A stretch of DNA of 64,000 nucleotides. It comes from Bugula neritina (taxonomy: Eukaryota > Bryozoa > Gymnolaemata > Cheilostomatida > Bugulidae). This document shows positions 12,955-25,700 of the stretch, one piece after another. Position 1 is the first letter of the stretch. Each line of letters starts with the position of its first letter. A program made the position numbers and the translations under genes. The stretch covers positions 1,669,501 to 1,733,500 of the forward strand of contig OZ037766.1 of assembly GCA_964035545.1 (NCBI GenBank), in the 5' to 3' direction. The notes under the pieces are model-generated. The model was not told where the DNA came from, made no database searches, and saw nothing but the letters and a program-made list of their open reading frames with translations.

Positions 12955-15747
12955 CATTATATTATTATTTATATAATTACTGTTATAAACTCACCATCAG
13001 CCTGTTTGGCGTAGACGCCGTGTCGATCAAAGGAGGCAATGTCCCAGACATGGCTGCCTCTATGAAACAGGACCAGATGCCCCTCACTGTTGGTATCCAC
13101 CCCTCCCACCTGCCCCACCTTCAAGTCAGCTGGTGCCTTGTACCATCCCTTCACTTCTGTCATTACTACACAGAGATGTATTCAGTGAGATACAATGAGA
13201 AACTGTGAGATACAATGAGAAACTGTGAGATGTAATGAGAAACTGTGAGATATAATGAGAAACTGTGAGATACAGTGAGAAACAGTGAGATGCAATGAGA
13301 AACAGTGAGATACAATGAGAAACAGTGAGATACAATGAGAATCTGCGAGATACAATGAGAAACTGTGAGATGCAATGAGAAACAGTGAGATACAATGAGA
13401 AACAGTGAGATGCAATGAGAAACATTGAGATATAATGAGAAACTGTGAGATATAATGAGAAACAGTGAGATGCAATGAGAAACAGTGAGATACAATGAGA
13501 AACAGTGAGATGCAATGAGAAACAGTGAGATACAATGAGAAACAGTGAGATATAATGAGAAACAGTGAGATATAATGAGAAACAGTGAGATATAATGAGA
13601 AACTGTGAGATATTATGAGAAACTGTGAGATATTATGAGAAACTGTGAGATATAATGAGAAACAGTGAGATGCAATGAGAAACAGTGAGATATAATGAGA
13701 GACAGTGAGATGCAATGAGAAACAGTGAGATACAATGAGAAACAGTGAGATACAATGAGAAACAGTGAGATACAATGAGAAACAGTGAGATACAATGAGA
13801 AACAGTGAGATACAATGAGAAACTGTGAGATATAATGAGAAACAGTGAGATACAATGAGAAACAGTGAGATATAATGAGAGACAGTGAGATGCAATGAGA
13901 AACTGTGAGATACAATGAGAAACAGTGAGAAACAGTGAGATACAATGAGAAACAGTGAGATATAATGAGAGACAGTGAGATGCAATGAGAAACTGTGAGA
14001 TATAATGAGAAACAGTGAGATGCAATGAGAAACAGTGAGATACAGTGAGAAACAGTGAGATACAATGAGAAACAGTGAGATACAATGGGAAACTGTGAGA
14101 TACAATGAGAAACAGTGAGATACAATGAGATACAATGAGAAACAGTGAGATACAATGAGATACAATGAGAAACAGTGAGATACAATGAGAAACTGTGAGA
14201 TATAATGAGAAACAGTGAGATATAATGAGAAACAGTGAGATATATTGAGAGCTGCGAGATATAATGACAACATGTATTCAGGATGTACACTTCAATGGTT
14301 TAGTAATTCTGCCTGCTACCCTCAGCTAACACCTCAGCTGACACCTCAGCTGAAGTGTCAGCTGATACTTACTGACTTGAGTCAACATATCTCATTACAT
14401 TCTCTGGTTTATGACTTCAGATGACTTGATTGGCTGCAAGTTCTAGTCAAATCTGACTAACAATATTCAATGTGATTGCTGGGCAATAGGATGTAACTGC
14501 TAAATCTGAATTTAACAAGAATCACTGAACGGCGTGTAAGTGAGAATAACTCCAGACATCAACTAATAAAAGTAGCTACAATATCCATATAAAGTGAACT
14601 CATTATCTCTCCAGCTGCGCAGGTTGTGGCTGTAACTAGAGTCTGGAGATAAGAAACCCACCTGCACTACTGCTGCTGCTGCCGTCATCATGGTGGTGGT
14701 GGTGGTGGTGACCAGAAGCTTGCTCGTCTAACTTTGGGTTGGGAGGTAGAAGTTCAAAGCTAGAGTCAGGCATATCCCTAGCTTGAGATGGTAGTCTGTT
14801 ACCTCCACACTGTAAATACTCAGCTTCCCCTTCCGTGTAGTACATCATGTAGAAGTTACACATCTCATCCGTGTGTTTAGACCTATCATATAACAGCTAG
14901 TTAAGAGGTGAAATCTGATTGGTGGATTCAACTGAATGCTTGTAAAAACTCCTCATTTATCTGTTCCTCGAAATGGCTGCATCTAACCCCACAGGAGGCC
15001 AGAAGAGTTGAAGGAACACTTACTAAATATGTACATGAAGTAATGTTAGAGGCTACAGCTTATTCTCACCAACTCCATGGCTGTAGCCACTTGATAATGT
15101 ATAAAAACATGGCTAATATTGGTTCAGTCTTAGTTATTGCTCTAATGCAGCTCCCTCCACTTGTTCTGCTTTGGTTTTCATTATATTAAATCTATATAGT
15201 TGCTTTATACCTCTGCTGAAAAAAGTACCGAGTTTAAGTTAATAATGCTTGTCCGGGTACCCCTTTATAGTCAAACTGAAACTCGTTGAAATCATATTGA
15301 TGCGGTTGCTCACTTTCTGAAATTGAAATTAGACTCGCGCATAATAGCTATTTGATGCTCTTTGTAAAGTGAAGTGGAAAGCATAGAAGCGATAATTGAG
15401 AAGGCGTAGGCTATATAATTATAACCGTATAAGTACGTTGTCTAATCGCCAAAGTAATAACTAAATAATGATGTTTACAAGGAGTTATTACTCCTATTCT
15501 AAAATTGGCCGATTAAGTTTTCACAGTACAAAAATTTCAACGAGTGGCTTTTACAATGCAATGCAACTGGGAGAAATTTCAACCCGGCCAAATTGAATTT
15601 TTGGCCGAAAATCGTGAAGGTATAAACGCAACTTTAGACCCCCGAACTCAAAGCTATGCAAATGTTTGTCAATTTAGGAAAGATTCACCTACATTTAGTG
15701 AGTTAATGCAGCTTAAACATCCGTGACACACCTCATTTATACAGCAT

Positions 15748-15844
<97 letters not shown>

Positions 15845-18800
15845 TACATGTAGCTATCCCCTACAGACTGGTTGTGTGCTCAAACGATTTGGTTTTATAA
15901 TAAATTTTGAGGAGCAAATACCCTTGAATGAATTTAGAATATTTGATGACATTTCCAGTTGGCTTTGAAGTCTGCAGTATTATAAAACTAATAGAAATTA
16001 TAGCTGACTTTCATTTTTAGCTGCTGCAACACACAGCTTAATCACTGAGATCATTTGAAAGTTTTAAAGTATGTGAAGCTGCATCAACTACTTAATCAAT
16101 TTACCTGATTAAAACATGAAAATGAAAGTGAGAATTTCTCTGCATATTGTTTAAACTTTAAATGAAAGAATAAGATTGCCAGAAACGAGCCACAAGCTCT
16201 CTAAACCAACTGAACATAAGAGTATAGAGTACACTGACCCCACATGTGTGTCTGTATCACGTGACGTTGAGTTATACACGCATCTGGCTACCACTATATC
16301 ATTATACTGTATGGTATGTTTTGTCTTCATGGGGTAGAATGCCTGGGGCCACTGGGGGTTGCCTTTTCCTAACTCCTCCCACTTAGCCTGCGGGTGGCCA
16401 GCTGGTCTCTTGTAGGCTGAGACTACTGTACCTGGAGATAATAGGCTAAGTTCATAAAGTGATTGTATTATGCAACATGGCAGAGTAATATATATATAAT
16501 ATACAGTAATATATGATATAGAGTAATATACACAATAGAATAATATAGAATATAATGTAATATATATGAAATATAGTAATATATATCATAGAGTATAAAC
16601 CAACTATATTATATAATATAACTCACTTAGACTGTGTGCATGGGTACGGAAGGCAAAGGGGTGAATAGTTTTAGAGCTTTTAAAGTAACAAGACACGTCT
16701 AAGTGGGCAGCTGTAAAACATACATACATCACTTAGCAACCAGTAAACAACAGAATAACTACTGTATTACGGTATGTGTGTACTACATCACGGTATGCGT
16801 GTACTACATCACGGTATGCATGTACTACATCACGGTATGCGTGTTGTATCATAGCCTCAGTACCTACCAGGCTGTTTGGGAGGAATATGACCGTAATCAG
16901 CGGCCATGAGGAAGATACCCTGAGTGAAGTTAGGTTTAGCCGCAGAAGTATAGAGAGCTATACCAGACTGGTCTGGAGGATCGTCCTTGGTAAGTGCTCT
17001 GGCATAGTGAACCTGCATGACTATGTAGTTCACACCACTGCGTCCTCCAATATGGTAGCCTACATCTGTAACCATGGATACATGTATACAAACATCATGT
17101 AACCATGGATACAGGTATACAAATATCATGTAACCATGGATACACATATACAAACATCATGTAACCATGGATACACGTATACAAATATAACATCACATAA
17201 CCAAAGATATTCAGTTTGACAACCAGTTCCATGAGAATTATATACAGGTGAACTTTGACTTGACAAAACTAGCATTTGACTTGACATTGTTTGGGTCATG
17301 TGACTACCTGCCGAGTCATGTGACTATCTGCCGAGTCATGTGACTACAGAGAGAAATGAAATAGAGACACACACCTGGAGGTAGTTTAGTTGCGTCAGCA
17401 TTCTTGGCCCAAGCAAACATTATGGATGAATGTTTCTTGCAGGTGGCGCCACACTCCCTGCACACAGAGAATATTTACAATCAATTTGAAGAGAGAGATG
17501 CTCAAAACAGATGGATATCTCAACACTCAGTACTACACAGACTTGAGAAATGTTGGAAATGTGACACAATGTTAACCTGTACAGTATTACCTGTACCATG
17601 TGACCAGTTTCAGTGTTTCATATAATTAATAGGTCAAATTATAAAACATGTCCACTTATTCCTACACAAAGTAAGTTCAGAGGTTAATGTAGCCTGAGAG
17701 ATTAGTCTGAGTTCCACCTACCATGAGGAGTCATAGCTGAAGGGTTCGTCGCACCCATACAGTAATATATGATGGGCTGTACCTGCGTCTGCCAGAGCCT
17801 CATACTGGGCTAAAATATACAGAATATATTCCTCTATTGTATTATGGTAACACAGTCTACCTGCAGGCAACTATCACAGGTCTATCCAACACTTTCCCAA
17901 ATAAAGGAGACAACTCCCCCGGTGAGTGAAAATATGATAATTTTTTTCAAAAACAAGAAAAAAGCTTGAAAATATCAGTAATAATCAAACTTTCAAGTCA
18001 AAGTCTTATAGTGATAGTAAGGGGGCCTTATTAGAGCCTCTGTAGTTATTCCTCAACGCCTCAGTTCTTATAACTTGAGTACCTGAGGCTATAAGCTAAC
18101 ACGATTCTATCACAACATGCAGAGTTGAGTTTCAAAGATATAACTTGTCAACAAGTAATAGAATTCAACACAAGTGACTGAAGGCTGATACTCAATCAGT
18201 AAACTGACATTAAATTCCCACCCTGAAGCTAAAAATATACACAGGAAGTGATAATTGGTAATTCGCCTACGTGTAACAAATCAATAGTGAGTTTACGTAA
18301 CAAGCTATAATAGAAATAAATACAATAGAAGTAGACTGATATATCTAGTATAGTAACTCTAGTACCATTATATGACAATGTAGAATACTAAGTTTATATG
18401 ATGTACCATTATATGCTGTGATTATAAATAGTCTATTAACAGACTGGTTTAACTCTCTCTGATAACATAGTCACGCTGCATTAACTCATGTATAATCAGC
18501 ACTAATCTAGTCTAATAAATCAGGATTACGATGACCTGTACTCCACTCAGGTGATACAAACAAGTAGAGATTACTCCCAGGTAGAGCTGGGACAGTACTG
18601 GGAATATCAGATATACTAGAGTCTTACTCAGTATCAGCTCAGCTCTACTTCAAGACTATTTAGGGTAACTTTATCTCTTCAGAGAGTAAACTTAATAATA
18701 CAAGAATGTAGGACAGTAAAAGTGTCCAATATAAAGTAGACATCACACCTCCCATCTCCCTATATTGTAGATAGTATTGTTACAGTATATAAAACACTAC

Positions 18801-19771
18801 ATAGTCTAGATTCAGTCAATACCATGACTTCTACATATACAAGACAGTGTCAGGTGCTGGAAGAGGTCAATGTACTCACTTATATATGTCTCAGAGGGGA
18901 CTTTTATTGATGTGCAGACGTAATAGTCTTCCTGAAAATAATAACATGTGAATATAATAGTAATATATGAATATAATAGTAATATGAATATAATATATAA
19001 TATAATATATATTATATGAATATAATAATGACATGTGAATATAATAATTATATATGAATATAATATATAATATGAATATAATATACAGTCCAGGTGCTGC
19101 AGTAGAAAGGGGTACAATGAGCTCTAACTGATAGTGTGTAATTTCATATACACTAAACACGCTGTAGAGGTCATAATCAGCTGTAACTAATACTAGAAAG
19201 GAAAAGTTACAAAACATTATTAAACCTTTCCTTTTTCTATTGACAGTTCCAATAATAACAGCCCACATAAATCACAACACAGAAAGTGGTATATAAATAT
19301 AGTTTATTATTATGAAATGACCAACATGATGTTCACAAGAGACTGATAACTATTGATTAACTCAATCCCTTACTCTATAACTACATTACTAAATCAATGA
19401 CATCACAAAGTAAATAATATACTATACTATACTATCTGAGAAAGCTGAGTCAACAAGGTGTCATAATATTATTTTGAGATCAAAAACATATTTTTTAATT
19501 TTGTTCAAATGGCAGTAATAGAGAAAAAATTCTTTGAGCAACACAGTTCAAAGTGAAATAGAATAATTAATCTTTTCTTAAAATAGCACTGAATAGCATT
19601 ATATGGTTTAATGTTAGAATATGTACTGAAATGGAGTTGAATAATACTACATACCACAGGCGGTCTTAAATTAGGCATTCTGATCTCCATCTTAGACTGA
19701 GTGGCAGATGAGAAGTGAAGACAAAAGATCAGACAGAGTGACAGCATTGTGGGTAATAAGTAACTGGCCAT
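9298..19771 (-). CDS. PAM: Peptidylglycine alpha-amidating monooxygenase, bifunctional and membrane-bound (PHM + PAL)
   Basis: Converts Gly-extended peptides to alpha-amidated peptides in the secretory pathway. Exons in order: 19771-19655, 18931-18880, 17809-17722, 17457-17375, 17065-16868, 16710-16627, 16431-16239, 14882-14662, 13165-12995, 12733-12661, 12405-12333, 11943-11709, 11527-11348, 10600-10488, 10242-10140, 10006-9839, 9467-9298. They total 2322 nt (773 aa), all phases closing. Seen: signal peptide (1-24); PHM domain (about 28-310) with copper ligands His69-His70 (TAHHILLYGC), His133 (VMQVHYA), His203 and His205 (RTHAHSL) and Met279 (DEMCNFYMMYY); a linker with seven His; PAL propeller (about 350-660) with FYLPHGITID, WLTDVALHQ and FVSDGYCNGR; one membrane span (about 691-713); an acidic cytosolic tail (QYTDDEDELSNEK). 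Rat PAM-1 is longer (976 aa), mainly in linker and tail. The exon 12 acceptor (TTTGAACAG) has a poor pyrimidine tract but restores the family sequence. Confidence 0.95.
9735..9866 (-). repeat. 46-bp repeat copying the end and 5' splice site of PAM exon 16
   Basis: Three copies of a 46-bp unit start at plus positions 9735, 9781 and 9827. Read on the minus strand, each copy contains the exon end ATACAAGATATACACCC followed by the donor GTGAGTTATTG. The first donor (exon end 9839) joins in frame to exon 17. The second keeps GTGAGT. The third has decayed to GGGAGT. Use of the second donor would add an early stop after the membrane span. Confidence 0.9.
10612..11003. repeat. 30-bp array in PAM intron 13
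   Basis: About 13 copies of a 30-bp unit (plus strand AATATAACTCAGTATTATAT and following). It lies next to the exon 14 acceptor at 10601. Long minus-strand frames here are repeat artefacts because the unit length is a multiple of three. Confidence 0.9.
11575..11700. repeat. About 47-bp repeat in PAM intron 12
   Basis: Roughly three copies of a unit containing CTCTCTACAACTCACTCTAT lie between exon 12 and exon 13. On the minus strand the unit carries GAGTGAGTTG, which is donor-like. Confidence 0.7.
11985..12290. repeat. 20-bp array in PAM intron 11
   Basis: About 15 copies of AATACAAAGCATATAGTAGT with substitutions, in the intron between exons 11 and 12. Confidence 0.85.
12410..12655. repeat. 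30-bp array filling PAM intron 10
   Basis: About eight copies of a 30-bp unit (ATAGAGTATGTTATAATATA and following) fill the intron from just before the exon 11 acceptor to the exon 10 donor. Both strands give open frames from this array; none resembles protein. Confidence 0.9.
12898..12951. repeat. (TA)n microsatellite in PAM intron 9
   Basis: About 27 TA dinucleotides. Such tracts can extrude cruciforms and are mutable. No function is claimed. Confidence 0.9.
13170..14255. repeat. 1.1-kb array of a 20-bp unit in PAM intron 8
   Basis: About 54 copies of TGAGAAACAGTGAGATACAA (plus strand), differing at a few fixed positions (ACAGT/ACTGT, TACAAT/TATAAT/TGCAAT). The array begins within about 10 bp of the exon 9 acceptor. 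Because 60 nt is a multiple of three, all minus-strand frames stay open and read HCFSLYLTVS-like strings; these are not genes. Confidence 0.95.
14334..14365. repeat. 11-bp perfect inverted repeat with CAGCTG motifs
   Basis: TCAGCTGACAC at 14334 and GTGTCAGCTGA at 14355 form an 11-bp stem with a 10-base loop that holds another CAGCTG. It lies in PAM intron 8. CAGCTG is also an E-box core, but regulatory use is only a possibility. Confidence 0.6.
14883..16238 (-). other. PAM intron 7, with a short unexplained ORF
   Basis: A 1.36-kb intron between PHM exons 7 and 8. It holds a TA microsatellite (15751-15842) and a plus-strand ORF at 15544-15726 (60 codons). The ORF contains NWEKFQPGQIEFLAENREGI, with a protein-like composition and no family I recognise. 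It could be a decayed exon or transposon fragment. Confidence 0.5.
15751..15842. repeat. (TA)n microsatellite in PAM intron 7
   Basis: About 46 uninterrupted TA dinucleotides. Confidence 0.95.
16770..16850. repeat. About 21-bp repeat after PAM exon 5
   Basis: Four copies of a unit containing ACATCACGGTATGCGTGTA lie in intron 5, about 20 bp beyond the exon 5 donor (16868 is the last exon base). The unit does not copy exon sequence. Confidence 0.75.
17066..17195. repeat. 31-bp repeat touching the PAM exon 5 acceptor
   Basis: Four copies of a 31-bp unit with AACCATGGATACA, spaced at 17071, 17102, 17133 and 17164. On the minus strand the unit nearest the exon ends CATGGTTACAG, the real acceptor. 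The upstream copies read CATGGTTACATG and so lack the AG. Confidence 0.8.
18940..19085. repeat. ATGAATATAATA low-complexity repeat in PAM intron 1
   Basis: Degenerate copies of GAATATAATAGTAATAT lie next to the exon 2 acceptor. Confidence 0.65.
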
Positions 19772-22700
19772 TATGTAATACTCTGTATTCTCTTAGCAAT
19801 GGTGAATACACAACTTCCTCATCACTACATATAAACATGAAACATATGATGGTCAGGGAAGACAGTGTCTTGTATACATAACAGTATGATTTCTACCAGT
19901 CAGCTCTCATTACTGGGAGGTAGTAAAGGGATCGGCCATTGCAGGGAACTTTTTTTATTATCTTATAGAATTATTAATTAATAACTACATTTTCTATCTT
20001 ACTATATATAACAATGACAACATATCATGTATTTCATATGAAAAAAATGATATTTGGTTTCTGGGAAAAACCAGAGCTCTCCCGATCTGATTTAGAACTC
20101 TACCAAATGCTGTACTAATTTAAACCCAAATAGATTCAAATTGTACTATTAAAATGTATTAAATATATAAACCTGGAATATACATTATTACTATATAACA
20201 CCAATTCAATGCTAAATTACATTTGCCACAAAATTAATCTTTAGGCTAATTCAATTTTATCACTACCGTTTTTAAAATTAGTTTATGCGCCACAGTTTAT
20301 ACCACATTGGCAATTGACAACAATAATAAACTATGTATTTATGTCATTAATGTGTATTTTATAATGCTGTGACCTGTGATGGTTACCATGGTAACAATTA
20401 ATGAGTCATGATATTAATCTGCAGTGGACAGTAGTGGAGAGTAGAGACTAGTAGGTAATCTATGAGTTTGATGAGACAGTAATCTGCATGTTTATTCCTT
20501 AGACTTAACTTAGCTTATGCTGGCGCTGAAGTTTCACTGAATACAATTCAAAACAAGTTTTATTAAAACACAAGCCCAGTTTAAGGAATCTCTGACATTC
20601 ATTAATCAGTGATAATTACCACCAGTTCCACAATGTCAAGGACACAGAGCCAAACAAAAGTGTCACCATCAAGTGAGCCATGCATTCACAATACTCATAA
20701 AACCAATATACTTGGACATACTACCCTGAAGTTGTATTTATCCGATAGTCAAGATATATGTGAATAATAAAATACTATGAAAATGTAGGGGATTCTTTGA
20801 ATGCCGAGTAATATTAGATTCAATACTGCCAAATACTGCCCAGAGAACTATATTCACAGCCTAACCAAGAAATCCTACCCTGATAAATCTACTGACAATA
20901 TTTGCTAATAAACTCATGTATATCTTGCAGTAATTTGAATGGATATTTGACAACAAGAGTGATACACCTACAAGTTTGTGTGTAGTACATCCTTTTATAA
21001 CATGTATGAGAAATACTTGGTATACACATGCCTACATATTCAGAGTACTGTATATAGCACTGTATTACAGACACTAGCCATGTAGGTATATAATGTGACA
21101 TTATTCTGTGACCTGAGATATGGACAGAGTAAAGGTAATGTAAAATCTAATTGCTGTACTTTAGGATACTGTAGATTATTGATTATTATTCATTACCTGA
21201 CATACAGTATTATACCAACTATTTCTAGATGCTTGTAATTTCATATTCACTGTATCAGTGTAATGACAACACAGTGTTTGACGTAACGCTGGCCAGTAAC
21301 AGTGTTATCTATCATTATGTTTGTTCACACAACAGTAGTTTATGAATATGTGGCATATACTTGGTCTGTATTATATTGTTACTATACTATGGTACAGTTT
21401 ATTATTACACAACTAAGTAGTGTAATATCCAACAGGGTGTTAACTCTATAAAATTCATTTGTTAGTTGCATTATAGTGACCATTAAGAAACCTAAATTCT
21501 CACAAACCAACTTTATTAATTTGCTAGAGTAACATTTTTACTGCTCAAAAACCCTGAGCTAAATCAAACCCATATTATGTCAACTCAAATTAATTATGTA
21601 ACTGAAGTTAACCCCAAGCTAAGTAATTAGCTGCAGTTGGATGCACTCAAGTACCTAAGTCAGCAAGTCTTAAAGTTTACCTAACAGTGTCTTGAACTCA
21701 CCCCTTAAGATAGAATGCTAAGAAATTTAATTTAATTCTTATGATTATTATTTTAGCTTAACTAATGCCTTTAAAATTAGTGATTCACAAGTACAACTTA
21801 ACATATATAAAGATAATATGTGTATTTAACTTAATAAAATAAAAGTTCAACTAATTTCATCAATTAGATGCCCAAATTTAAACAATTTACTATATCTGCT
21901 GTTAGTCAATGCACCGAAACTACAAAATATATCAACTAGTCTTCACACAGGTCACTAATAGTTGCCAATAACAGAGAGCAGCAGACTTCAGATGTAAATA
22001 TACATTGTATGAAACTTGCTGCAGTTTATATAGTTTTAAAATATAAATATAATATATCTACATCTACATATATCATAGTTAAATGTATTCTTTATTTCTG
22101 CTGATTCAATACTGGCTACAACTATGGTCCCCTATAATAATGTGAATTTAATATAATACATTACAAAATTAAAATGCTTAGTCATCTTCAATATACTACA
22201 AGTTTTATAGAATAAACTAAAAACATAAAACAATAAATATACATACTATAAGTTTTATAGAATAAACTACAAACATAACATAATATATGAAAATAATGAG
22301 ATAAAAAAACTCAAACTAACCTTGGACCCAATACTTTTTCTGCATGTCATACACGATGTAAGAAATAAAGAAATGCTTAACTTTATAGAACACAAATTAA
22401 ACTCTTAATAATAATTAAATCTTAGCACAACAACTTTAACTACAGGCTTCAAAGCAAATTACATTGATTAAAGTGAGCAAGTCAAAGTGGTATTACTATT
22501 TTTAATGTTATTTGGGTATCTTATTCATATAAACTAATGATATTGAAGGTCATCATGTTGGGCTTAGCTACAGCCTTGGTCTACACTCATCCAGTCTTCT
22601 TTCAGTTAATTTTGCTACTAGTCTTGAAGTTCCACTGACTCATCTCATTTATCATATACTCCTCCCTCCAACATTCCTCGGATTTTTCCTGTTGTAGTCT

Positions 22701-25700
22701 TCTTTCATTCCTCCATGGGGCCTTTAGCTTCTTAACTTATTCCTTATTGGTATGCTTGAATTTCAGCGAACTGGTTACCTTAGGCTATACTCAGTTTATG
22801 TAATTCTTTCAGCTCAATATGCCTGGTTTCCCTAGTAGTCCCAGTGCCAATTCCAATTAGAGTCATCACTAGTTTTACAAGAGAGCTCAAGTTTGTTAGG
22901 AGCTGAGCTATTTTGCAGAAGAATTGGCCTTCTACTGACCGTGTTCCTTAGTTACTGTCACATGCTACCTTAACATTACCATCTTCTCTATTTGTTACTT
23001 TTACGTATTATTGACATTGGTACCAACTTTAGTTCATATATCAATTTTAATATGAATATCAATATTGAATTGTTAACCCAGAACAACGAGGGGGGGGGGA
23101 TTAAAGAAGGCATTGAGTAAGAAAAAGATAGCTACGTATAGATTCATAATACAATATTAAAAATAAATCATAACTTGTTAAGCATAAGTGAGTCCACGGG
23201 CTATTTGCACTCTTTAAAAAGATTTTTAGTAGGAATATTTAATCTGAGAAAATCAAACTGCATAAAGTCGAATATCCAAAACAAGAATTTTATTTTAAAC
23301 ATTAATTTACTAATGACAAAGATAGTGCTTACTCTGTTCTAAGTCTAACGGAAATTATAAGGAAAAATATAAAACTAAACATTTACATATTCAGTATAAG
23401 TAATACTAATAATAATAGTAATAGTCATACTCAATAACTCATAAGTCATACCCATAGTGATAGTGTGATACTGATAGTATAAGTATAACTATAAGTATAA
23501 CTATAAGTATGACTTATGTTATTAGTGGTAATACTAATAATAATATAACTATGAGAGCATAATTATAACTTCATAAACTTGCTATTACCATTACTATTAG
23601 TATAACACTGTAATTATAAGGATTAGTATTACTATTACTATTAGTATTAGTGATCCTGATACTCAATACTTATACTCGAAGTGTCAAGCTGAAACCTTGA
23701 GTCAAACTCAAAGTGAAAGTCAAACTCAATAGACATAGTCATAGTGATAGTCATAGTGATAGTATTAGTTAAACGTAAAGTTAATACATATTGATATTCA
23801 TATTGATGATACTAACTTGATATAATCAAATTGTTATGAATATTCTTAGTTAATTCTTCATACTGATACTCATACTATGATTGATTTATACTCACACTGA
23901 TAGTGATACTAAGAGTAAGAGTTAGGCTTAGAAGTTAGAGTAAGAGTAAGTATCAGTATGAAGTGTAGTACTAATACTCAGTAATACTAATAGTAATACT
24001 AATACTAATAGTAATAGACTATAGAGTAATACTCTTACTAATACTAATAGTAATAGTAATTAGTTATAGTAATACACTAATACTAATACTGTAATAGTAA
24101 TAGTAACTAATACTAATACTAATAGTAATACTAATACTAATAGTAATACAATAAATTACTGTATCAATATTAACAATAACTGTACTAGTGTTTCGTGGTG
24201 AATATAATTAATAAGTTTTACAGTCACAGTGATCAAATTATGTTAATGGATATATTACTTATTTCATTTGAAGTATAATAATCATCATTCATTACTAAAA
24301 ACAAGTTAGAAGCGTAATCACGAAATTAAATATGATATAGTTACGCTCTGTCGATTTAATCGCATTGAATGAACTGCGATAGGTTGGAAATTGACAAAAA
24401 GCCGTTATTAGATTACTGAAAGCGTTTCTAAGGCTAACTTCCTGTGATCTGTCGTGTCCATTTTAAACTAGATATCTTTTGTGAACTTTTGGGGGCCTAA
24501 CTCGTAAATAGAGTTATACTCTCTGCAATAGTCTTGTTTTTAACCTACTTTTACTGCATGATCAAAATACTAAACAGCCAATAACATTGTCTTATTCAAT
24601 TGTAAGTTGCTAAATTATGTTAGCTATAAATTGCTATGAAGCATTATAAGTAATTTGACTTTCTGATTGGCTCTGTAGAGTCTGCATTCAAAAAAATATA
24701 CTTCCTGTCTGATTATAACTTTCATATGGAATGTGGAGTTGAATATTAAATTATTAAATCTTCTTTAACTCTACACAACATCTGGTAGAATTAATAGAAG
24801 GGATAGCACTTACTAGAGACTTCTTATGAGTTACATGAATGACGTTTAACAAGCAAGTAACGCAGCTGGTTTGATTAATCAAGCATGCTGGCTATGTGCA
24901 GCCTTTAAAAGAAGTGGGAGGAACTAAGATAATGTTTCTATATAAAATTATAGAATGTGTCCTCGGCGAGTTATGACTCCGCCCTATTTAATGCTTCTCT
25001 TTCATACAGTATTATAACAGCAAAAAAAACTTTATCCAGTGAAAGTAAAGTATTTAGTAGCAATTTTAGTGATGGTTTGTCAAGTTTTCAGCCATTGGCT
25101 AGAATCCTGGCAACACCATTGTTGATATGAGAAAGGGTACCATGCCATCATTCCTCCTGTATATTTTGAAAGCCTTCTAACCATGATAAATGTATATTTT
25201 GAAAATCTCAAGAATCTCATAGGTGTGAGCTCTTTTGAAAAGCAAATTATATTTCTGCATCATTCAAAGTGTATATTTTCTTACTTATTTGTAAAACTGG
25301 AAAGCTGAACAACAACTTTGGAGATTAAATTTCAGAAATACCTATTGGTATAATGATTTATGATTGCTGAGTGAAAGGTGGAAACCTTTTTATAGATTTG
25401 CTATTCTATTCATCAAAAATTAATGAAGCAAGCTGATTATTAATAAATTTCTAACTGCAATCTGTGTTTACACTGTTGGAGCTTTTTACCATTTTATTTT
25501 GTGAGGTCAATTTTCATGATATTGCTTTTTAGTTTTGTTCATTAACACATGACTCATGGTAATTTCAGTGCTAATTGCTAGCTCCAGCATATCTGTTGAC
25601 TGTTATATAAGCTCCAGGACCCCCTGTCCATTACCACAAACTCTGAAAAGGGAGATACCAGAAAATAGTCTTTTTAGAAACTAGGAGTTAAGCTAAAGAC

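Noticed and set aside
13182-14273. Long minus-strand open frames (up to 363 codons) rich in SHCFSLYLTV
   Set aside because: They lie wholly in the 20-bp intronic array of PAM; all frames are open because of the unit, and there is no non-repeat part.
19090-19190. Possible extra PAM exon (LVTADYDLYSVFSVYEITHYQ frame)
   Set aside because: It has a fair acceptor but no counterpart in the PHM domain. Exons 1 and 2 join in phase without it and match the family.
22560-22990. Possible decayed coding sequence between PAM and the NTase-TPR gene
   Set aside because: Composition is less AT-rich, but stops occur in every frame I read and no family is recognisable.
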